From NCBI GenBank assembly GCA_023386155.1, contig JAEWKH010000068.1:1-64000 (forward strand): 64,000 bases of DNA. The letters are read 5' to 3'. The position numbers and the translations under genes were made by a program. The DNA comes from Pseudomonadota bacterium. Lineage in GTDB: Bacteria; Pseudomonadota; Alphaproteobacteria; Rhizobiales; Beijerinckiaceae. The notes under the pieces are model-generated. The model saw nothing but the letters and a program-made list of their open reading frames with translations. It did no database searches and was not told the DNA's origin. Below are positions 49,217 to 58,727 of the stretch, one piece after another. The stretch's first letter is position 1, and every line of letters begins with the position of its first letter.

Positions 49217-49690
49217 ATGCTCGACCGCCGCCGTTTCCTGACCGTCCTCGGCACCGCGGGGGCGGTCTTGGCCATGAAGCCCGCCTTTGCCGAGACAGGG
49301 CTGCCGAAGGTCGTCGTGAGCAAGGATCCGTCCTGCGGATGTTGTTCCGGCTGGGTCGACCATATCCGCGCTGCGGGCTTCCCGGTGGAGGTTCGGGACA
49401 CACCCGCGATCAACCAGGTGAAGGTCCGGCTCGGCGTGCCACAGGACCTCGCCTCCTGCCACACGGCCGAGGTCGGTGGCTACGTCGTCGAGGGGCATGT
49501 CCCCGCGGACGCCATCAAGCGCCTTCTGGCCGAGAGACCACAGGTCAAGGGTGTTGCAGTGCCTGGCATGCCCGTCGGTTCTCCTGGGATGGAGGTGGAG
49601 GGTGTCGAGAACGACACTTACGACGTGGTTTTGTTCGGGCCTACGGGTCAGAAACCGTTCGCCCGATATCGTGGGATACAGCAGCTTTGA
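49217..49690 (+). CDS. DUF411 metal-binding protein
   Basis: The 157-residue exported protein has an RR-containing signal (LDRRRFLTVLGTAGAVLA, Tat-like). The DUF411 core contains KDPSCGCCSGWVDHI, SCHTAEVGGYVVEGHVPADAI and PGMPVGSPGME. DUF411 proteins accompany copper and silver resistance genes and are thought to bind metal through the CGCC motif. AAGGAGG precedes the ATG. It ends the copper cassette. Confidence 0.9.
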   Translation: MLDRRRFLTVLGTAGAVLAMKPAFAETGLPKVVVSKDPSCGCCSGWVDHIRAAGFPVEVRDTPAINQVKVRLGVPQDLASCHTAEVGGYVVEGHVPADAIKRLLAERPQVKGVAVPGMPVGSPGMEVEGVENDTYDVVLFGPTGQKPFARYRGIQQL

Positions 49691-49700
49691 AATATCTCGG

Positions 49701-49738
49701 CAAACTGCTCAAGCTAACAGTAAGCCAAGAGCAGTTTG
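49701..49738 (+). terminator. Hairpin after the copper cassette
   Basis: CAAACTGCTC (49701-49710) and GAGCAGTTTG (49729-49738) form a perfect 10-bp stem just after the DUF411 stop, followed by CTTCTC. Probable terminator, though without a long T-run. Confidence 0.5.
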
Positions 49739-50120
49739 CTTCTCAGTAACGACCTCTAATGTTTCCTGACATATAGAAGGGCGCAAATTGAGTCTTCTGT
49801 TGGTCATCTAGGCCTCTGGAGAAGGTCTTCTTACCCAACGTGAGCGGCCCTGCGTTTTACCTCCGAGACGTGCCTATGAAAAGGCGTTGGCTGATCGCCC
49901 CAAAGCATATGCTTCGCTCTGCGCCTTTCGGTCACTTGGCGGACTGAGCCCGACCGCCAAATGCGGAAGTTCGCTACGACCTTTCTTCATCGTTAACCCG
50001 GTGAACTATCGGCGCAATCAAGAATCGGTTTGCGGTTTCACAACCGATGCCAATACAGCCGAAAGTTGAATCTATCACGACATCATAAACTATTGAGCAT
50101 CGGCGAAGTCATGATAGATC
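49739..50120. other. Intergenic region between copper and defence cargo
   Basis: About 380 bp with no supported gene. It should hold the promoter of the hamA-hamB operon. An ATG-headed short frame at 50111 stops after ten codons. Confidence 0.5.
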
Positions 50121-51131
50121 TTGAGGTTCAAGAAGCCAGCTGACCTCGGGGATAAGCAGGTCGATCTCAATGGGGGAGCAAGTCTGTCGACGATAAACTC
50201 GACCGATTTAGAAGCCGCGCTAACAGGAAATCCAGAAGCACTAGATGTCCATCTCACGCTCGTTGAGCGGGATATTGTAATCGCGGGCCACTCGGTCAAA
50301 ATTCACTGTCATTGCCTCGCCGTGGACGGCAATGGCCGCATCCAGCTGCACCGCCTTGCCGAATTCATGAGGAACGCGGCTGCAGACTACGCTCTGCCGC
50401 GATCCAAGGTCGCGGAAGCGAAGGCGCGCGACGCCAAATTCAACAGCACCGAAGCGGTCACTGAGCTAGTCGAGAGGGCGAAGCGTTCCTTCACCGACTT
50501 GGCGAACACGGGCGAGGGTGGAGAGATGCTGCTCTTCATGCTAGCCGAGCGGTTCCTCAAGCTACCTCAGATCCTGTGCAAGATGGATCTCAAGACTGAC
50601 GACCGCCTCCACTACCATGGCGCCGATGGAGTCTACGCCGGCGTCACGCCGGACGGCGTGCTGAAACTCTACTGGGGAGAGTCCAAAATCTACGAGAAGG
50701 TGGGCGATGCCATCCGAGCCTGCCTCGGCTCGCTGGCCCCCTACCTTATCGAGCCCGAGCACGAAGGCGCCGAGCGGGAGCGCGATCTTCTGCTACTGAG
50801 CGACAAGGCGGATCTTAGCAACCCGACGCTTACCGCCGCGCTCAAGAAGTACTTTGACAGGTCGTCGCCCCAATCGAAGCGCGTTCGCTACTGTGGGCTT
50901 GCGCTAGTGGGATTTGCAGTTCCGTTTTACCCCAAAAAGGATGCCGAGGCCGTAGCGGACGAGATTTCGGAAGCGGCGCGCAAGGCGCTCGTCGATTGGC
51001 GGAAGCAGATCGGCAAGGGCCTTGCCGCGAACAAGCTCAACAACCTAGAGATCGAGTTCTTTTGCATGCCTTTGCCATCTGCGAAGGACTTTCGGAACGC
51101 GTTCCTCAAGGCGATGGGATTAAAAAAATGA
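50121..51131 (+). CDS. hamA: Hachiman defence protein HamA (DUF1837)
   Basis: The 336-residue protein matches the DUF1837 nuclease family. GEGGEMLLFMLAERF (near residue 131), HGADGVYAG (Asp169) and LYWGESKIYEKVGDAI (Glu187, Lys189) form a PD-(D/E)xK-like active site. In Hachiman, HamA is held inactive by the helicase HamB and degrades DNA upon infection. The TTG start at 50121 has no clear ribosome-binding site and is the main uncertainty. Its stop overlaps the hamB start as ATGA. Confidence 0.9.
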   Translation: MRFKKPADLGDKQVDLNGGASLSTINSTDLEAALTGNPEALDVHLTLVERDIVIAGHSVKIHCHCLAVDGNGRIQLHRLAEFMRNAAADYALPRSKVAEAKARDAKFNSTEAVTELVERAKRSFTDLANTGEGGEMLLFMLAERFLKLPQILCKMDLKTDDRLHYHGADGVYAGVTPDGVLKLYWGESKIYEKVGDAIRACLGSLAPYLIEPEHEGAERERDLLLLSDKADLSNPTLTAALKKYFDRSSPQSKRVRYCGLALVGFAVPFYPKKDAEAVADEISEAARKALVDWRKQIGKGLAANKLNNLEIEFFCMPLPSAKDFRNAFLKAMGLKK

Positions 51132-53749
51132 GCCTGGAGGATCTACAGTCATGGCTGCTCGCAGAAGGCGTGCGCGACGACCTGAACAAGATCGTCCGAC
51201 TGACCGTCCGGTCCGAATTGGACAACCTCGCGGAGGAGGTTGACGAGATTACAGTAGAGGGGATCGATTGGCAGCGTCTCGTCTTCGCGGGCAGCATTCT
51301 GGCCCGGTCGGAGGCGCGGGCAGATCAGGAGGCCGCACTCAGGATAGCAGTAGCTGCAATCAGCTTGACGGATGACAAGGTCGTCAGAGATGCAGGCGCT
51401 GTGCTGCTTGGTAAGCTCTCCAATTTCCGGGCAGTCTCGCTGGCAGTTGATCGCAACCTCGTGGGAAGGAATCTCGATGAGCGATTGGGGATCGCTCTCC
51501 GCCTTGAGTCCCAGCGCCGCGAAATGGACCGTTCGATCCTCGTAGAGACTACGGGAACGTGGATGCAGGTGAACGACTTCCAGCAGCGATTCTGGACGAA
51601 CGCCTCACGGGCCCGCTGGCTTTCGGCGTCGGCGCCCACTGCGTCGGGCAAGACCTTTTTGGTGCTGCAATGGCTCGTCGATCAGCTCAGTGCGGCAGGA
51701 GCCAAGGTGGCCATCTACCTTGCTCCGACCCGGGCGCTCGTCTCGGAGATCGAGACAAACCTCCAGAACCTCCTCGGCAACAAAAAGGGCATCGAAGTAT
51801 CCTCTCTTCCACTGCGGAGCAGGTATGATGCAGCGCGCTCTGGTGGTCATCGGCTTGTGCTTGTCCTGACACAGGAACGACTTCACCTCCTCGCTAACGT
51901 TCTGGGCGATGCTTTTCTCGTCGATCTCCTGATCGTGGATGAGGCGCACAAGATCGGCGACAATGGACGAGGCGTCATCCTACAGGATTCAATCGAGCGC
52001 GCGGCGCGCACAAACCCGCAGATGAAGGTCGTCTTCATCAGTCCGGCCACCCAGAATCCTGAGGAACTCCTGGCGGACGCGCCAGGAGGCAGCGAGACAG
52101 TAGCAGTCGACAGCGATACCCCGACAGTCCTCCAGAATTTACTGCTGGCCCGGCAGGTTCCCGGGAAACCCAAGCGATGGAACCTAGCAATAAGGCAGGC
52201 GGAAGCCACGATCCCAATTGGGACGCTTGAGCTCGCGAGTTCACCAAACAGCTTCATCAAGCGTCTTGCCTTCATCGCTGCAGCAGCCGGCAAACGCGGC
52301 GGCACCCTCGTTTACGCTAACGGTGCGGCAGACTCCGAGGATATCGCAGATCTGATCAGTCAACTTCAGCCCGAGTTAGATCCGAACTCCATCGATCCAG
52401 AGCTCGCTGCCTTGGCCGAACTTGCGCGCAAGGGCGTACATCCGAACTTCCGGTTGGCACCCTTAGTCGAGCAGGGCATAGCGTTCCACTTCGGCAACAT
52501 GCCGTCGCTTCTCCGTCTCGAAATTGAGCGGTTGTTCCGATTGGGCAAGATCCGTTTCCTGGTTTGCACCTCGACGCTGGTTGAGGGCGTCAACCTGTCG
52601 TGCCGCACGATCGTCGTACGCGGCCCACGTAAGGGCAAAGGCAATCCCATGGAGCCGCACGATTTCTGGAACCTAGCGGGTCGGGCCGGACGCTGGGGAG
52701 ACGAGTTCCAGGGCAACATCATATGCATTGACCCGAACGACACTGTGGCATGGCCGGAGGGAGTTCCACTCCGCGCGAGATACCCGATCAAGCGGGAGAG
52801 CGATGCAGTGCTCGACCTCGGTGAAAGGTTCGTCGACTATTTAGCGAGGCGAGGCGAGCAGATACTCTCGGATATGGAAGATAGCGAAGAGTTCGAGCAG
52901 GTTGGCGCCTACCTCTTGACGTCCTACATGCGGCTGGGATCAATTTTCCAGGCGAACCTCGCCAAGCGTCACGACCCTGCTTTCATCGCAAGGCTCGATG
53001 ATGTACTGCGCGGTCTTGCAGACCAGTTGGAAATCGATGCCAGCTTATCGGCTCGCCACCCGGGCGTCAGCCCCGTCGGACTGCAGCGCCTGCTGGAAAC
53101 TTTCAGGGCATATGAAGGCGAACCCGAGAACTTGCTGCCGGCTGATGTCGCGAGCGACGACAGCTACGACCGGTTCGTCACCATCATGCGCCGGATCAAC
53201 GCGAGCTTGTTTCCGGCGTTCGAGCCCGAGGGTCACATCAGGCTCTATGCATTGATTGTTGTCCAGTGGCTGAAGGGCCGGTCTCTAGCCGAGATCATCC
53301 GCAGGAACATTGAGTGGCACCAGAAGGTCGGACGTTCCTTTAAGTTGCCACAGCTCATACGCGACACGATGGCTTTGGTTGAGCAGATTGCGCGCTTCAA
53401 GGCTCCGAAGTACCTGTCAGCCTACATGGATGTGCTGCACCTGCATCTCAGGTCGATAGGTCGTGAAGATCTGATCGAAGATGGACTGGACATTGGTACC
53501 CAGCTCGAGTTCGGGGTCTCTTCCCGCACTCTTATTTCTCTGATGGAACTCGGCCTATCCCGCATGAGCGCGGTGACGCTCTACGAGAAGATTGCCCGCG
53601 ACGATCTCGGCGTGGACGAGTGCCGCGAGTGGGTTGTCGAACGCGCTGACCAGCTCGACGGCATGGACATACCGGCCGTCATTATTCGGGAACTGCGCGT
53701 GCGGCTGCTTTCGACCGATGGTGCCGGGCCGGCAGAAGTTCTTGAGTGA
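51128..53749 (+). CDS. hamB: Hachiman defence helicase HamB
   Basis: The 873-residue superfamily 2 helicase has Walker A SAPTASGKT (residues about 168-176), a DEAH box at Asp271 (IVDEAHKIGDNGRG), SPATQNPEE as motif III, and the C-terminal RecA lobe with STLVEGVNL and GRAGRWGDEF. In Hachiman it senses damaged or foreign DNA and releases HamA. The ATG lies within the hamA stop, so the two are translationally coupled. Confidence 0.92.
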   Translation: MSLEDLQSWLLAEGVRDDLNKIVRLTVRSELDNLAEEVDEITVEGIDWQRLVFAGSILARSEARADQEAALRIAVAAISLTDDKVVRDAGAVLLGKLSNFRAVSLAVDRNLVGRNLDERLGIALRLESQRREMDRSILVETTGTWMQVNDFQQRFWTNASRARWLSASAPTASGKTFLVLQWLVDQLSAAGAKVAIYLAPTRALVSEIETNLQNLLGNKKGIEVSSLPLRSRYDAARSGGHRLVLVLTQERLHLLANVLGDAFLVDLLIVDEAHKIGDNGRGVILQDSIERAARTNPQMKVVFISPATQNPEELLADAPGGSETVAVDSDTPTVLQNLLLARQVPGKPKRWNLAIRQAEATIPIGTLELASSPNSFIKRLAFIAAAAGKRGGTLVYANGAADSEDIADLISQLQPELDPNSIDPELAALAELARKGVHPNFRLAPLVEQGIAFHFGNMPSLLRLEIERLFRLGKIRFLVCTSTLVEGVNLSCRTIVVRGPRKGKGNPMEPHDFWNLAGRAGRWGDEFQGNIICIDPNDTVAWPEGVPLRARYPIKRESDAVLDLGERFVDYLARRGEQILSDMEDSEEFEQVGAYLLTSYMRLGSIFQANLAKRHDPAFIARLDDVLRGLADQLEIDASLSARHPGVSPVGLQRLLETFRAYEGEPENLLPADVASDDSYDRFVTIMRRINASLFPAFEPEGHIRLYALIVVQWLKGRSLAEIIRRNIEWHQKVGRSFKLPQLIRDTMALVEQIARFKAPKYLSAYMDVLHLHLRSIGREDLIEDGLDIGTQLEFGVSSRTLISLMELGLSRMSAVTLYEKIARDDLGVDECREWVVERADQLDGMDIPAVIIRELRVRLLSTDGAGPAEVLE

Positions 53750-53766
53750 CGCGAGAGGAGAAAGAA

Positions 53767-54057
53767 ATGGGTGCGAAGAAGCCCGTAACTCTAGGCCCTA
53801 AGCATTTCGACAAGAAGGGCGACGCAATCGCTTACCTAAATGCGATGCTTCGTCGGTATGACGTTGGGGACCGGGTCAACGCGGCCGATGCCGTCGTGCT
53901 GGAGGCTGTCCTGGCCAGGCATCCAGAAGCGAAGGAGAAGATTGGTACCGGCGTGAAGGACTTCAGCGTGCGAAGCGCTGATTTCGGGACCAAGTGCTTT
54001 TGGGTGAACAGAACAGATGGAACCACGGCAAAATTCTCGCACAAAGGTTGGGTCTGA
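53767..54057 (+). CDS. DCL/DUF3223 domain protein
   Basis: The 96-residue protein consists of one DCL-type domain: GPKHFDKKGDAIAYLNAMLRR, then LEAVLARHPEAKEKIGTGVKDF and CFWVNRTDGTTAKFSH. In plants DCL acts in chloroplast rRNA processing, and the bacterial role is unknown. GAGGAG precedes the ATG; a GTG at 53746 overlaps the hamB stop and is the alternative. It follows hamB by 17 nt, so it may be an accessory gene of the Hachiman operon. Confidence 0.8.
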   Translation: MGAKKPVTLGPKHFDKKGDAIAYLNAMLRRYDVGDRVNAADAVVLEAVLARHPEAKEKIGTGVKDFSVRSADFGTKCFWVNRTDGTTAKFSHKGWV

Positions 54058-54182
54058 AACACCTGGGCCCGCTTAGCCAGTGTCGGTTCCCGCAACCAAG
54101 CCTCTGGCGAGCGATCCTGTCATTATGAACTCCAAGCTAGCTTCTTCGTCTCCTCTTATGCTCTAAAGTAACAGAACTGAGC

Positions 54183-54310
54183 TTGAGTCAGTCTTTTCTG
54201 CAAGGCCTGCCCCCGAGAGTCAGCTTATTGTGAAACGTGAGTCAGACTTTTAGTGTCATTTCCTTAGGAGAAACGGCTGAATTTGAGTCAGACTTTTAGT
54301 GTTTCGCACA
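54183..54310 (-). repeat. Tn7-like distal end with TnsB-type sites
   Basis: Read from the tip on the minus strand, sites occur at 54302-54284 and 54256-54238 (exact 19-bp copies of ACACTAAAAGTCTGACTCA), then AAGCTGACTCTC (54226-54215) and AAAAGACTGACTCAA (54197-54183). The terminus is TGTGCGAAAC. Four sites here against three or four at the other end recalls the unequal ends of Tn7. Confidence 0.85.
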
Positions 54311-54322
54311 CATCGGCAAAGC

Positions 54323-54356
54323 AGAAAGGGCGCCTTCGCAAGAGGGCGCCCTTTCT
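54323..54356 (+). terminator. Strong hairpin, probably the original gyrB terminator
   Basis: AGAAAGGGCGCC and GGCGCCCTTTCT form a perfect 12-bp stem with a 10-nt loop. It lies 13 bp outside the distal transposon end. Without the element it would be about 20 nt after the gyrB stop. It can also serve the converging minus-strand oxidoreductase gene. Confidence 0.75.
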
Positions 54357-54414
54357 GTTGATGGGATCGCTGCACCTCCCGGCAAACCGGGCCCGCGTTC
54401 CGCGCGAGGTGCAC

Positions 54415-55794
54415 TCACACTATGGGCTTCAAATCGCCGAGGACCGTCGGGATCAGTTCCGAGACGGTGGGATGAATCGGCACGGACCATTGCAAGGTCG
54501 GATAGTCGGCGCCGGCATTCATCATGTCGAGAATGCCATGGATCGCCTCGTCGCCGCCGGTTCCGAGAATGGCCGCGCCGAGGATCCGTTTCGTGTCGGC
54601 ATCCGCCACGATCTTCATGAAGCCCTGCGTCTCATCCTTCTCGATTGCGCGCCCGACCCGCGTCATCGGGCGTTTGGAGACGAGAAGCTTGCGGCCTGTC
54701 CGGCGCGCCTCCGTCTCCGTCATGCCGACGCGGCCGAGAGGCGGATCGATGTACAGCGCATAACCCAGCAACCGGTCGCTGACCCGCCGCGATGCGCCGT
54801 CGAGAAGATTGGCGGCGGCGATCTCGTAATCGTTGTAGGCCGTGTGGGTGAAGGCTCCGCGGCCATTGCAGTCGCCAAGGGCCCAGATGCCGGGCACGTT
54901 CGTGGCCAGGAAATCGTCGACGACGATCATGCCTCTCTCATCGACCGCAACGCCTGCCCTGTCGAGGCCGAGATCGTCCGTGTTGGGCCGGCGCCCGACG
55001 GCGAGCAGCACATGCGAGCCGACCACGACCGGATCGCCCGAGGTGCAGTCGACATCGACCGCCACGCCGTCCGCGTGCGGCTTGAAGCCGATGCAGGTGG
55101 CGTTGGTCCGGACGGCGATTCCTTCGGCGGTCAGAATCTCGCGAATGGCCTCGGACACGTCCTCGTCCTCACGGGCGATCAGGCGCGGGCCCTTCTCGAT
55201 GATGGTCACCTGCGCGCCGAAGCGGCGGTACATCTGCGCGAATTCAAGCCCGATATAGCTGCCGCCCACCACGACGAGATGCCGGGGAAGCGTGTCGAGC
55301 TGGAGGATCGACGTGTTGGTGAGGTAGGAAACCGCATCGACGCCCGGCATGTCGGGAACGCTCGCGCGGCCGCCGACATTGAGGAAGATGCGCGGCGCCT
55401 TCAGCACCTCGTCGCCCACGCGGAGCGTGTCCGGCCCCTCGAAGCGGGCATGCCCCTCGATGACGGTCAGGCCATCCATGCCGCGCAACCAGGTCTCGAT
55501 GTTCGTGCGCGCCCTGGTCGATACGGTTTCGGCGCGAGCCCTGACCCGCTTCATATCGACTGCGATGGGGCTCGTGATGGCGACCCCGTAATCCGCGCCC
55601 CTGCGGGCGAGATGCGCCGCATAGGCGCTCGCCACCAGGGTTTTCGTCGGCATGCAGCCGGTGTTGACGCAGGTTCCGCCGAAAAGCTTGCGCTCGATGA
55701 CGGCAACCTTCATGCCGGCGCCGGTCAGCCGCCCGGCAAGCGACGGCCCTGCCTGGCCGGCTCCGACCACGATGGCATCGAAAGATCGGGTCAT
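54415..55794 (-). CDS. FAD-dependent pyridine nucleotide-disulfide oxidoreductase
   Basis: The 459-residue flavoenzyme belongs to the dihydrolipoamide dehydrogenase/mercuric reductase group. The FAD site is AIVVGAGQAGPSLAGRL, the redox disulfide GGTCVNTGCMPTKT, the NAD(P) site VVVGGSYIGLEFAQ, and the second FAD motif WALGDCNGRGAFTHTA. The C-terminal dimer domain ends with VPIHPTVSELIPT, including the catalytic His-Glu pair region. No mercury-binding Cys tail is present, so a general disulfide or metal reductase is likely. The ATG overlaps the DUF4126 stop. Confidence 0.9.
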   Translation of the reverse strand: MTRSFDAIVVGAGQAGPSLAGRLTGAGMKVAVIERKLFGGTCVNTGCMPTKTLVASAYAAHLARRGADYGVAITSPIAVDMKRVRARAETVSTRARTNIETWLRGMDGLTVIEGHARFEGPDTLRVGDEVLKAPRIFLNVGGRASVPDMPGVDAVSYLTNTSILQLDTLPRHLVVVGGSYIGLEFAQMYRRFGAQVTIIEKGPRLIAREDEDVSEAIREILTAEGIAVRTNATCIGFKPHADGVAVDVDCTSGDPVVVGSHVLLAVGRRPNTDDLGLDRAGVAVDERGMIVVDDFLATNVPGIWALGDCNGRGAFTHTAYNDYEIAAANLLDGASRRVSDRLLGYALYIDPPLGRVGMTETEARRTGRKLLVSKRPMTRVGRAIEKDETQGFMKIVADADTKRILGAAILGTGGDEAIHGILDMMNAGADYPTLQWSVPIHPTVSELIPTVLGDLKPIV

Positions 55795-56255
55795 GGTATC
55801 GCTCCCACGATCAGCATTGCTCCGAGGATGGCGACGATATCCTCGATCAGGGCGGCCGGACGATCCTTGCCGAAGGCGGCTGCCAGGCGTGACCGGCCTT
55901 CCGCACCTCCCAGGGTTCCGATGATCCCACCCACGGCTCCGGCGACGATCCCGCCCAGGAAGGAACCGCCCTGTGCGGCAATCGCGCCGCCGCACAGGCC
56001 GCCGACGATGATCCGGGTCGCGAAGGGGAGAGGCGTTTTGCGGCTCGGCGTTGTGGGCAGCTGGTCGCCGATCAGCTCCCCGATGGCGAGGATCGTCAGG
56101 ATCCAGGGCGTGAAGCGATAGCCCATGAAGGCGAGCCAGGTTCCCTCGAGATTGAGGAGGCCGAGGAAAGCCGCCCAGCTGACGGCGGCGGGAGCCGTCA
56201 TCGCGCGCAGGCCCGCAATCACTCCGATCAGGAGCGCCAGAATGTAAATGGCCAT
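55791..56255 (-). CDS. DUF4126 family membrane protein
   Basis: The 154-residue product is hydrophobic with four to five spans and many Gly residues (MAIYILALLIGVIAGLRAMTAPAA by segment, GGIVAGAVGGIIGTLGGAEGR). This matches DUF4126, of unknown function. Its stop overlaps the start of the oxidoreductase gene by 4 bases, so the pair is one operon. Confidence 0.85.
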   Translation of the reverse strand: MAIYILALLIGVIAGLRAMTAPAAVSWAAFLGLLNLEGTWLAFMGYRFTPWILTILAIGELIGDQLPTTPSRKTPLPFATRIIVGGLCGGAIAAQGGSFLGGIVAGAVGGIIGTLGGAEGRSRLAAAFGKDRPAALIEDIVAILGAMLIVGAIP

Positions 56256-56450
56256 CGCTCTCCCCGGTCTGCTTCAGGCTTGCATGGCAGGGATCCGTTT
56301 TCAATCCTATGCGGAATAGCAGCCGGCTTCCATCGGCGCCGAGCCAGGATCCGGCCGGGGCCTTAATCATCCGGTTGAAAGGATGGCGCGCAGGTCCATT
56401 GCCGGTATAAAGCTCGCCTTTCCTACATCTCGTCCTTCAGGGGGCTGCTC

Positions 56451-58145
56451 ATGATAGCAATACGGCATTGGTCGCTTCGGCAGCAGATCACCCTGCTGGT
56501 CGGTGTGCTGTGCCTGGCCCTCGTGTGCGCCCTTGCTGCAGGAGCAGCCTATATCGCCCAGAGCCGGGTTCGGCAGATCGTCATGAACAACGAGGCCCAC
56601 GACGCTGCACTCACGGCGAGCATCCTGGATCGCGGCATGTTCGAGCGCTACCGGGAAGTTAGCAACCTGGCCTCCATGGAACCTCTGAAGACCATCTGGA
56701 CGGGCGATCCGGCCGTGATCCGCCAGGTGCTCGAGCAGTTGAGGAGCTCCTATCCCGATTATGCCTGGATCGGCTATGCGACGCCGGATGGAACGGTCCG
56801 GGCCGCGACGCGAGGCATGTTGGAAGGTCAGTCCGTGCAGGCCCGGCCCTGGTTTCAGGATGGCCTCAAGGGACCTGCTGTCGGCGACGTGCACGAAGCC
56901 AAGTTGCTCGCCACGCTTCTGGGCCCTGCACCGAACAACGAGCCTTTCCGCTTCGTCGATGTGGCCGCACCCGTTCGTGACGAGACCGGCCGCGTAATCG
57001 GCGTGATCGGCGCCCATCTGAGCTGGACCTGGGCGGAAGAACGGCGGCAGGCGATTCTCCACAACGAGGCCCGGCCCAGCGGGAAATCGATCTGGATTCT
57101 CTCCAGCGACGGAACGATGCTCCTCGGCCCGAATATCGGGGACAAGCCGTTCTCCGAGTACCGAATCCGCGCGATGCGCCAGGCCAAGGCAGGTGCCTTC
57201 GAAGATACCGCCGGGCCTGAACCGATGCTGACCGGGTACGCCACCGCCCGCGGCTACAAGGATTATCCGGGTCTCGACTGGATCGTGATTTCCCGCCAGC
57301 CCGACAGCGTCGCCTTTGCGGCCACCAGGGGTATCGTCTGGACGATCATCGGCCTGGGATGCGCCATCGCCCTGGCGGGGCTCGTCTGCGCGCTCCTCAT
57401 CGCGAGAGGCGTTGTCCGTCCTTTGCAGGCGATCATCCAGGCCGCCGACAAGATCGGACGCGATCCGACGATTTCCCAGGTTCCCCGGGTGGCGGGCTCA
57501 TCGGAGATCATCAGGCTCTCGGCGGCACTCCGCTCGCTTCTCCGTCGAGCGGGTGCGGCCGAGCAACAGGTGATCGAGGTTGCCTCGCAGCATGAAAAGG
57601 ACATGTCCGCTCTTCGCCGGCTGGCCGAGACGGATGCCCTGTCCGGCCTTCTCAACCGCCGGGGCTTCGGCCTCCTGGCGGACGAGACCTTCAATCTCTG
57701 CCGCCGTCATGAGCGTCCGCTGACCGTGCTCCTCCTCGACATCGATTTCTTCAAGAAGGTCAACGACACCTACGGCCACGCGGCCGGCGACGTCGTGCTC
57801 CAGGCGGTGGGGAACGCCCTCAAGGCGTCGCTGCGCTCCTCCGACACCATCGCGCGTTTTGGCGGCGAGGAGTTCGTCGTCCTCATGCATGGAGTGGATG
57901 CGGACGGAATCATCGTTGCCGCTCAGAACCTGCGCCGGACGATCGAGGCTCTTAGGATCGAGCATCAGGGCCAGAGGCTGTCCGTCACCATCAGCATCGG
58001 CGGTGCGATGGCCGGTTCGGACGATCGGGATATCCAGGATGTCATCGAACGGGCGGATGGCGCCCTCTACAAGGCCAAGGCCGCCGGACGAAACCGCGTC
58101 GTCATCGACGACCTGCAGATCCAGCTGGCCTCCGCCGTCGCCTGA
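56451..58145 (+). CDS. Membrane diguanylate cyclase with Cache sensor and GGDEF domain
   Basis: The 564-residue protein makes the messenger c-di-GMP. It has one N-terminal span (residues 13-35), a periplasmic double-Cache-like sensor (YAWIGYATPDGTVRAATRG, RPWFQDGLKGPAVGDVHE), a second span near 285-310, a HAMP-like linker and a C-terminal GGDEF domain. The active-site motif is GGEEF at 471-475, and the inhibitory RxxD site (Arg462 to Asp465) is present five residues before it. It stands alone between divergent neighbours. Confidence 0.93.
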   Translation: MIAIRHWSLRQQITLLVGVLCLALVCALAAGAAYIAQSRVRQIVMNNEAHDAALTASILDRGMFERYREVSNLASMEPLKTIWTGDPAVIRQVLEQLRSSYPDYAWIGYATPDGTVRAATRGMLEGQSVQARPWFQDGLKGPAVGDVHEAKLLATLLGPAPNNEPFRFVDVAAPVRDETGRVIGVIGAHLSWTWAEERRQAILHNEARPSGKSIWILSSDGTMLLGPNIGDKPFSEYRIRAMRQAKAGAFEDTAGPEPMLTGYATARGYKDYPGLDWIVISRQPDSVAFAATRGIVWTIIGLGCAIALAGLVCALLIARGVVRPLQAIIQAADKIGRDPTISQVPRVAGSSEIIRLSAALRSLLRRAGAAEQQVIEVASQHEKDMSALRRLAETDALSGLLNRRGFGLLADETFNLCRRHERPLTVLLLDIDFFKKVNDTYGHAAGDVVLQAVGNALKASLRSSDTIARFGGEEFVVLMHGVDADGIIVAAQNLRRTIEALRIEHQGQRLSVTISIGGAMAGSDDRDIQDVIERADGALYKAKAAGRNRVVIDDLQIQLASAVA

Positions 58146-58199
58146 ACAGGCGAGGCGCCATACGGTCGTCGATGCGCGATCCTTCGCAGGAGCGAGATG

Positions 58200-58628
58200 T
58201 CAGCAGGCAACAGGCAGCAACGCCCGCACGCGGGGGTCGCGCAGCCAGAGCCCGACCCATAGGGCAATTCCGAGATAGACACCGAACAGCGTATGGCTGA
58301 ACAGCGGACTGCCGATGCGCACGTGAGTGGCGACGGCGCCGCCGAGATAGGCCGTGATCAGAATCGCACCCAGAACCGATGTGCGCGGATTGGCGTAGAG
58401 CAAAGCGGACGCGATAAGCACGCCGCCGAGCGCGCGCCACAGGGCGGGATCCGTCGGCCAGCCGAGCGGAATCACCGTATCCATCACCACCTGAAGCGGC
58501 ACCAGCTTGATCGCTCCGTCGAACAGGAGGAAGAGGACCACGAGACCGCTTAAGGCCCGTCCGGTCCAGACGCTTCCACTGTTCCTGACGTCGGCTTGCG
58601 TTGCCGGCGTGTCTGAGATCGTGCTCAT
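58200..58628 (-). CDS. DoxX-like membrane protein
   Basis: The 142-residue protein has four spans (ALSGLVVLFLLFDGAIKLV, ALGGVLIASALLYA, LGAILITAYLGGAVATHV, HTLFGVYLGIALWVGLWL). This fits the DoxX/DUF4267-like family, in which the GGAVATHVRIG segment is typical. The function is unclear. GGAG precedes the ATG at 58628. A VOC gene lies 99 bp upstream on the same strand. Confidence 0.85.
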   Translation of the reverse strand: MSTISDTPATQADVRNSGSVWTGRALSGLVVLFLLFDGAIKLVPLQVVMDTVIPLGWPTDPALWRALGGVLIASALLYANPRTSVLGAILITAYLGGAVATHVRIGSPLFSHTLFGVYLGIALWVGLWLRDPRVRALLPVAC

Positions 58629-58727
58629 CAGTCGTGTCTCCTGGAGGAGCCCCACCGCAGAGGCAGGAAGCTCGCCCTCAGCGCATTCGGCGAGCTGGCC
58701 TGCCGCGTCCCTGTCTGGTTTTCGCGC

